DNA of 41,298 nt, taken from an uncultured Opitutaceae bacterium. GTDB lineage: Bacteria > Verrucomicrobiota > Verrucomicrobiia > Opitutales > Opitutaceae. Of this stretch, positions 36,533 to 41,298 are shown in pieces. The notes beneath the pieces are model-generated. The model made no database searches and had not been told where the DNA came from. It saw only the letters and a program-made list of their open reading frames with translations. How positions within the stretch are numbered: the first letter of the stretch is position 1; the number at the start of each line of letters is the position of its first letter. The position numbers were made by a program, and so were the translations under genes. The stretch covers positions 1 through 41,298 of the forward strand of contig CAITEC010000108.1 of assembly GCA_903891325.1 (NCBI GenBank), in the 5' to 3' direction.

Positions 36533-36829
36533 TTACTTCAGCAGCTTCAGGATCACCGCGATGGCGGCAAGCTGCGCAACCCAGAAAGCGAAATTCCAGC
36601 GGACGGTGCCCTTGATTTCAGCGATCAGCTCGGCCCGCTGAGCTTCAATTTTGAGCTCAAGCTTATGGAGGCCGCCGAGAATGTCGGCTTTATACGCGAG
36701 CAAATCGGCCTTGGTGGCGAGCGAGCTGTCATGGGCTGCGAGCTCAGATTCCATGACTTGGAGGATGGCTCGGGCCTGTGTCGGGGGCAACTCGGCATTT
36801 TCAAGGACTTCTAGGCTGGAGGTTTTCAT
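36533..36829 (-). CDS. Small coiled-coil protein with C-terminal membrane anchor
   Basis: 98 residues from ATG 36829 (MKTSSLEVLENAELPPTQA); ATGs at 36838 and 36877 would add a leader. The middle (LATKADLLAYKADILGGLHK) is a heptad coiled coil and the C-terminus (WNFAFWVAQLAAIAVILKLL) one membrane helix. The MKTSSLEVLE opening and LATK-x-D motif are seen in many small proteins of unknown role near mobile elements. It begins just outside the tRNA-Glu island, with its stop 31 bp from the attR repeat. Confidence 0.7.
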   Translation of the reverse strand: MKTSSLEVLENAELPPTQARAILQVMESELAAHDSSLATKADLLAYKADILGGLHKLELKIEAQRAELIAEIKGTVRWNFAFWVAQLAAIAVILKLLK

Positions 36830-36899
36830 CAACCGCATAATAGCAAGGCAGCGAACATGCGGCCAAACCAGGGTCATAACGATTCGCCTCCTTTAAGGG

Positions 36900-37505
36900 T
36901 CACTTTGGACCGGTTGGCTGATCGGCCCCTTCGCCGTCTGAGACCTCCGGTTGCCGGAGATCAATCTTCATCTTGCCGAGGCGGCGCTGCAACGCGCCGC
37001 GGCGCCAGAGAGGCCACCAATCATACAGATAGATCTCCATCGGACGCCACATCGCCACCCAGCCGCCGATCGTGAAACCTTCGCGGGCAATCGACCGTGC
37101 CGCACTGATTTCACCGGGGGCAATCAGGCGGCCGAGGAGGAGGCAACCCGCGAGAAACACAGTGCCAATCAGAAGGCTCATACGGCCCTGCTTTAGAAGC
37201 TGCCGGAGTTCGAGCTGGGTGATGGTCGCGCGGTAGGTGAAATAATGGTGAATGGCATCGGCGACAGTCGCGCCGCTTCTGCCTGGTGGAAGGGGCCTCC
37301 CCAGGTGCACGACAAGATGGAGAGGGCGATTGGCCGGCAGCTCCCGCGCCCACCCAACAATGAATTCCTCCGCGTCACTATCGAGGTCCTGTTCGTTAAA
37401 AGGGGAGGGATCGAGCGAATTGAAGAGCTGCGAGATATCGCGCAGCTTTAGCTCGATGGAACGAGTGGCTGAGGCTGACTCGACAGACGGGAGGCGGGGC
37501 TGCAT
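36900..37505 (-). CDS. Conserved membrane protein of unknown function
   Basis: 201 residues from ATG 37505; a GTG at 37529 would add eight. A soluble N-terminal half (RSIELKLRDISQLFNSLDPS and DAEEFIVGWARELPANRPL) precedes one clear membrane helix (MSLLIGTVFLAGCLLLGRLI) and a second amphipathic stretch with GFTIGGWVAMWRPMEIYLYD and WWPLWRR. This layout is widespread in bacteria as an uncharacterised protein. No catalytic motif is seen. It is separated from the 36533 gene by 70 bp on the same strand. Confidence 0.75.
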   Translation of the reverse strand: MQPRLPSVESASATRSIELKLRDISQLFNSLDPSPFNEQDLDSDAEEFIVGWARELPANRPLHLVVHLGRPLPPGRSGATVADAIHHYFTYRATITQLELRQLLKQGRMSLLIGTVFLAGCLLLGRLIAPGEISAARSIAREGFTIGGWVAMWRPMEIYLYDWWPLWRRGALQRRLGKMKIDLRQPEVSDGEGADQPTGPK

Positions 37506-37634
37506 CAGGTTTCCCGTCGAAACTGACACAGTATCCGCGCTGCATCAACTTGCGCCTGTCATTAAACGCCGTGTTGCAATTCGGCCGGGCATTCAGAATT
37601 TACAAGGAGCGCGACGCCTAACCCCCCATCGCCT

Positions 37635-38615
37635 ATGCATCCCCTGCGCCACCCCGTGCTCCCCTGGATACTGCCGCTTTTCCTCGCCCTCGCCGCGTTC
37701 CCGGCACGGGCGGCGGACAGCTACGACATCGCCGTCGTCCCGATGGGAAGCACCCACGTCTTCTGGAAGGCCATCCACGCCGGGGCCCTGAAGGCGGAGC
37801 GCGAGCTCAACGCCTCGGGCGTGCGGGTGCGGGTCATCTGGAAGGGGCCGCTGCGCGAGGACGACCGCGACCAGCAGATCCAGGTGGTGGAGAATTTCGT
37901 GGGCCGGCAGATCAGCGGGATCGTGCTCGCCCCGATCGACAGCCGTGCGCTCGTGCGGCCGGTCGAGGAGGCGGTGGGCTCGGGGATCCCCGTGGTGATC
38001 ATCAACTCACACCTTCGATCCTCCGCGCCGGCGAGCCTCGTGGCGACGGACAACCGCCAGGGCGGGCTCCTGGGGGCGCACCGGCTGGGCGTGCTGCTCG
38101 GCGGCAAGGGCCGGGCGATCATGCTGCGCTGCCAGGCCGGCGCCGACGCGGCGGAGGAGCGCGAGGCGGGATTCCTCGAGGGCATGCGCCGGGAGTTTCC
38201 CGCGATCGAGCTGATCTCGACGGACCAGTACGGCGGCCCCTCGCGCGACACGGCCCGCCGCGCCGCCGAGAACCTGCTCAACCGGTTCGGGGACAAGGTC
38301 GACGGCATCTTCGCCTCCAACGAGTCGTCGGCGACCGGCATGCTGCTCGCGCTGCGCGACGCCGGGCTCGCCGGCGGCCGGGTCAAGTTCGTTGGATTCG
38401 ACTCCGACGCCACGCTCCTCGCCGCGCTCCGGGCAGGAGACATCCAGGGGCTGGTCGTCCAGGATCCCTTCGGCATGGGCTACACGGGCGTGGAGACCCT
38501 GGTCACCGTCCTGCGCGGCGGCCGCGTTGCCGCCGTCGTCAAAACCCCCGTCGCCATGGTGACCGCCGGGAACCTGAACGACCCGGTCATCGCGGCCCTT
38601 CTGAACCCGAGGTAG
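37635..38615 (+). CDS. Periplasmic sugar-type substrate-binding protein
   Basis: This 326-residue type I periplasmic-binding protein (Peripla_BP_4, RbsB-like) has a signal peptide (residues 1-26, LFLALAAFPARAADSY). It opens with YDIAVVPMGSTHVFWKAIHAGA, then QQIQVVENFVGRQISGIVLA, TDNRQGGLLGAHRLG, DGIFASNESSATGMLLALRD and VVQDPFGMGYTGVETL. In the family these bind ribose, inositol or similar sugars for ABC import. No permease or ATPase gene is next to it, so it may serve a distant transporter or a sensor. The start ATG at 37635 is the first in frame. Confidence 0.9.
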   Translation: MHPLRHPVLPWILPLFLALAAFPARAADSYDIAVVPMGSTHVFWKAIHAGALKAERELNASGVRVRVIWKGPLREDDRDQQIQVVENFVGRQISGIVLAPIDSRALVRPVEEAVGSGIPVVIINSHLRSSAPASLVATDNRQGGLLGAHRLGVLLGGKGRAIMLRCQAGADAAEEREAGFLEGMRREFPAIELISTDQYGGPSRDTARRAAENLLNRFGDKVDGIFASNESSATGMLLALRDAGLAGGRVKFVGFDSDATLLAALRAGDIQGLVVQDPFGMGYTGVETLVTVLRGGRVAAVVKTPVAMVTAGNLNDPVIAALLNPR

Positions 38616-38687
38616 GCGGCGCGACCCCACTATTTCACCTGGAGGCACGGGTTGCCTCCGCCCGTCTTGACCCCTATTCAACGGACC

Positions 38688-39356
38688 ATGGAAGAAGAAG
38701 CCCTCTCCACTCCCCATGCGACCGGCTACAGGATGCGATGGGAACCCGTCCTCGCATTTCTCGTTGCCGGCGGCATCTCTTACGCTTTGCCGGAGTCGCT
38801 CAGCGTGGGGCCACGGTGGCTGCTCCTTGCCACCGTTTTGATTTTGCTCGTTCCAACTATCCTCGCCCATCGAAGCGGCCGCCACTCGTTGAATCACCTG
38901 TTTGGTATTTTAGCCAACGCCGTGATTACGGTTTCACTGTGTGGATCTCTTGCTTTATTGGTCGCTGCGCTACCCGCTCATAAAGAGGCCCCAACAACGC
39001 TTTTGATCTCAGCATTTCTTCTGTGGTGGGCGAACATCCTGATCTTTTCGCTGTGGTACTGGAGACTTGATGGGGGAGGTCCGATAATTCGGCAAAAAAA
39101 CGCTCCCTATGGGAGCCGAGGCTTCCTTTTTCCGCAGTTGCAGATTGAGAGCGGGGAACGGAAGGCGATGGGCGCGGATAAATGGACCCCGGGCTTTGTC
39201 GATTACCTGTTCGTCGCTTTCAACACCAGCACCGCATTTTCTCCCACGGACACGCTGGTTTTGGCTCGATGGGCGAAGCTTCTCATGATGGCCCAAGCCA
39301 TGATCTCCCTGCTTGTCCTTGTTCTGCTCGTCGCCCGAGGGATCAATATCCTTTAA
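38688..39356 (+). CDS. Multi-pass membrane protein, ion-channel-like C-terminus
   Basis: 222 residues from ATG 38688 (MEEEALSTPHATGYRM; a TTG at 38652 would add 12). About five membrane helices are visible (VLAFLVAGGISYALP, WLLLATVLILLVPTIL, LFGILANAVITVSLCGSLAL, LLISAFLLWWANILIFSLWY, LLMMAQAMISLLVLVLLVARG). Before the last comes DYLFVAFNTSTAFSPTDTLVL, reminiscent of a pore-loop region. This is a known conserved hypothetical type; no substrate is assigned. GC content drops from here to the right. Confidence 0.75.
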   Translation: MEEEALSTPHATGYRMRWEPVLAFLVAGGISYALPESLSVGPRWLLLATVLILLVPTILAHRSGRHSLNHLFGILANAVITVSLCGSLALLVAALPAHKEAPTTLLISAFLLWWANILIFSLWYWRLDGGGPIIRQKNAPYGSRGFLFPQLQIESGERKAMGADKWTPGFVDYLFVAFNTSTAFSPTDTLVLARWAKLLMMAQAMISLLVLVLLVARGINIL

Positions 39357-39402
39357 AATGATTCCCCTTCGGGGAGATCAGCCCGCTTTCTGGCTTCCGT
39401 GG

Positions 39403-39431
39403 GCGGAAGATAGCCACTTCGCTATTTCCGC
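39403..39431 (+). terminator. Hairpin between membrane and secreted protein genes
   Basis: GCGGAA-g-ATAGC pairs with GCTAT-TTCCGC around loop CACTTC, one bulged G, 47 bp after the stop of the membrane protein. No U-tract follows, so Rho-independent termination is uncertain. A smaller CCCCTTCGGGG hairpin lies at 39364-39374. Confidence 0.35.
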
Positions 39432-39560
39432 ACATTCAGGAGAGTTGGCAACCCCGTGATTATCCACTCTAGTTAGGGAATTCCCTCCTTTATCCGATCT
39501 TTGTCGCTCGGCCAAAATAGGAGTGGAAAGAAATAGACGCTGTCTCACGGGAGGATAGCT

Positions 39561-40394
39561 TTGAACTCCAATAGGTCTCGAATGCCATCCGGACTTGGAC
39601 GATTTTTATTTGCCTGGGCGCTGATCGCGTTCCCTAGCGAGGCACTGTGGGCTAAGAGGTCCGGTCCGGTCCCAGTGGTGCCAATCGTCTATCTTGGTGT
39701 CAGGTACGAGGCCCCTCCGTGGGGCAGCGATGTTGGTATTCCTCAGAATGGAGGGATTGTTGAGGCGTACGATGTAAGGACGAACGCCCCTTTATGGCGC
39801 AAGATCGTGTATCATATTCATTATGATCCGGATATGGAGGACGATGTGCAGGATGTCTTTATCACTTCGTTGCGGATTCGAGGGAACGACCTGATTGTCT
39901 CGAACGAACGGGGGAGGGAGTTTGCCGTGGACCTTTCCAGCCACGAGGTACGGGAGTTGGCTTTCACCCCGCCCGCATCTCGCGGTGCCAAATCAACAAT
40001 CGACTATTCCAAAGACCAGGACGTACAGGCTCTTTCCCAAACGGAGTGGTTTGCGTTTGGTCCAGTTGGGCTGTCTGGAAAGAGAGTTGACGGTGAAGCC
40101 ACGCTGGCCCGCATTCTGAAACGGGATAATGTGATCAGGCCTCTGATTTATGTTTACAATAAGGGGACGCCGGGGGCCAGGGTTTACGCGTTGGCGGCGT
40201 TCCACTTTCTCGCGCCGCAGCTCTTCGCACAGTGCAGAAGGGACTTGGTTGGCGGGTATAATCCAATCGTGAAATCAATGGCCGGATGCGTGTCCCGCGA
40301 GGGAAATCTCCTGGAATTCCTGATTCGCATTCAAGATGGTGAATACGACTCCTACGTTCGGAAATACTCCGAAGAAATAAAGGAGCCGAATTAA
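39561..40394 (+). CDS. Exported protein of unknown function (TTG start)
   Basis: 277 residues. I use the TTG at 39561 because GGGAGG (39549-39554) stands 6 nt before it; the next ATG (39582) would be too far. A signal peptide covers about residues 1-31 (LFAWALIAFPSEALWA). The mature part begins SGPVPVVPIVYLGVRYEAPP and has beta-rich stretches (FITSLRIRGNDLIVSNERG, EFAVDLSSHEVREL), then a helical C-terminal part. I recognise no family or catalytic motif. Codon use is more AT-rich than in the rest of the window. The next gene starts 21 bp later. Confidence 0.7.
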   Translation: MNSNRSRMPSGLGRFLFAWALIAFPSEALWAKRSGPVPVVPIVYLGVRYEAPPWGSDVGIPQNGGIVEAYDVRTNAPLWRKIVYHIHYDPDMEDDVQDVFITSLRIRGNDLIVSNERGREFAVDLSSHEVRELAFTPPASRGAKSTIDYSKDQDVQALSQTEWFAFGPVGLSGKRVDGEATLARILKRDNVIRPLIYVYNKGTPGARVYALAAFHFLAPQLFAQCRRDLVGGYNPIVKSMAGCVSREGNLLEFLIRIQDGEYDSYVRKYSEEIKEPN

Positions 40395-40414
40395 CCCCCA
40401 CGAATTGCTTGCAA

Positions 40415-40837
40415 ATGGAGAGTTCAAATCAACAGGCCGGGCTGGAACGGAAGGGTGAGTGGAGGAAGCGATCCGACGCGGAATTGGCCGCAGATAGAAG
40501 CAGAGAAAAGAGCCGCAGTTCACGGATACGGGCAGTCTTGGCCGTCCTGGCATTTTGGGCGTTCCTTCTTCTTCCCCACCGCAGTCGCAGAACGGGAATT
40601 AATTATCCGCCAATCGTCCGGCTGGACAACGTGCCAGATGTATCGTTGTTCGTAGGTTACTCCTGCATTGTCGCGGTGATAGCCATGCTTCCGATCTGGA
40701 GCAGTTTGTATCGATTATTTTATCCTTCCCAGGTGGTTTGCCCAAGATGCGGAATCATTAAGCGCGATGACGGAAATGGAGCATGCGCTTGTGGAGGCAA
40801 TTTTATGCCTAGGGATGCGGTCGAATGGGTTGAGTAG
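40415..40837 (+). CDS. Small membrane protein with C-terminal zinc ribbon
   Basis: 140 residues from ATG 40415. The N-terminus is charged (ERKGEWRKRSDAELAADRSR). Two membrane helices follow (IRAVLAVLAFWAFLLLP and VSLFVGYSCIVAVIAMLPIW). The C-terminus holds CPRCG then CACGG, four cysteines that fit a short zinc ribbon. No family is recognised. It lies 21 bp after the exported protein and may be cotranscribed with it. Confidence 0.65.
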   Translation: MESSNQQAGLERKGEWRKRSDAELAADRSREKSRSSRIRAVLAVLAFWAFLLLPHRSRRTGINYPPIVRLDNVPDVSLFVGYSCIVAVIAMLPIWSSLYRLFYPSQVVCPRCGIIKRDDGNGACACGGNFMPRDAVEWVE

Positions 40838-40862
40838 TGGCCGCCTTAACGGCGCAACCCTG

Positions 40863-41298
40863 TTATTTACGCTTCTGCAGCTCGAGCCGCCTTACTTCTG
40901 TTGCCAACCAGGTGCCGCCGCCGATCCGGCCGAGATGAGCCTTGAGGATTGCGATGGTTGCGGGGGAGCGGTCGACAGCAAGGACATCGTCGGCGAGCGC
41001 CCGCGCTTCTCGGCCATCCCTGACTCCACCCAAGGCCTCCGCCATGGCCGCCCCTACTTCGATCTCATAGGATTTCTCCTCCGGAGTGACGGACTTTGGA
41101 TTTGCGGCAATGCGCTTGAGCGTTTCGTGAACGAACCTCGGAGGTTGGGCGGCGATGGCGCCTGCGTAACGCCGGTTATTGACAAGTTTTTGGAACAGCT
41201 CCTTGCCCACGAACAGACGCGTCAGTCCAGGCGGGAGGTTGTCGTATACTTTCAATGTGGCGGCATCTGCACCAAGGGCTGAATTTATCCCCACTAGC
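40863..41298 (-). CDS. Uncharacterised protein, 5' end cut by window edge
   Basis: The frame is open to the right edge; a GTG at 41294 is possible, but the gene may begin outside. At least 143 residues: GINSALGADAATLKVYDNLP, then LTRLFVGKELFQKLVNNRRYA, and ending GTWLATEVRRLELQKRK. It looks soluble and helical with no membrane segment. I do not recognise the family. It converges on the zinc-ribbon gene with a 25-bp gap. Confidence 0.55.
   Translation of the reverse strand, partial: LVGINSALGADAATLKVYDNLPPGLTRLFVGKELFQKLVNNRRYAGAIAAQPPRFVHETLKRIAANPKSVTPEEKSYEIEVGAAMAEALGGVRDGREARALADDVLAVDRSPATIAILKAHLGRIGGGTWLATEVRRLELQKRK

Noticed and set aside
39440-39500. Possible DnaA box cluster (TTATCCACT at 39459-39467, TTTATCCGA nearby)
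   Set aside because: Only one near-consensus box, no AT-rich unwinding region and no dnaA or dnaN nearby; not enough for an origin.
41284-41293. TTATCCCCA as a DnaA box
   Set aside because: Single degenerate match inside a probable coding frame at the window edge.

Overview
The window is a stretch of GC-rich bacterial chromosome that looks like a member of the Verrucomicrobia, probably near the Opitutaceae. The taxonomic call is an inference from family content: a DUF5069 protein, a giant delta-60 repeat protein with a C-terminal paired domain common in that phylum, a secreted sialate O-acetylesterase, a yeast-length PurC, weak Shine-Dalgarno sequences, and intergenic spaces crowded with palindromic and heptamer repeats. 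No rRNA, CRISPR array or intact transposase gene was seen.

Layout. (1) Positions 1-12297 are almost entirely minus strand: epimerase, recA, a YceH/DUF480 protein, mnmE, mnmG, trmB, glpK and atpB-E-F-H-A (atpA runs off the left edge). The order mnmE, mnmG, methyltransferase, then atp operon resembles the origin-proximal neighbourhood of many bacteria (mnmE-mnmG-rsmG-parA-parB-atp). Here trmB and glpK occupy the places of rsmG and parAB. A perfect 16-bp parS-type palindrome lies inside mnmG, so the region may be the chromosome centromere. (2) Positions 12418-18992 hold a glutaredoxin and gltB-gltD (glutamate synthase), with a terminator-like hairpin 7 nt before the gltB start. (3) Positions 19077-32644 carry a DUF5069 gene, a divergent kinase-like protein, a CNNM/CBS membrane protein, a secreted peroxiredoxin, the 1675-residue delta-60 protein, a sialate O-acetylesterase, a UvrC without its usual Fe-S cysteines, and CinA with altered deamidase residues. 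(4) Positions 32690-36501 are an unstable zone: purC bracketed by palindromic repeats, a partial duplication around tRNA-Glu, the intact tRNA-Glu, and a 2.2-kb tRNA-targeted island remnant ended by a 25-bp copy of the tRNA 3' end. The island holds an AAA/DUF4143 ATPase, an IS21-like repeat array and decayed AbrB-like and DUF1016 genes. (5) Positions 36533-41298 hold small and poorly known genes, an orphan sugar-type binding protein and membrane or secreted proteins, with lower GC from about 38.8 kb on.

The most unusual non-coding signal is a pair of about 150-bp elements (7533-7677 minus, 22734-22887 plus). Their roughly 90-nt cores are nearly identical and show compensatory base changes in nested stems. 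Their outer arms are unrelated between copies, yet each arm is complementary to its own partner. This suggests either a structured RNA with a variable closing stem or a mobile core that inserts into existing palindromes.
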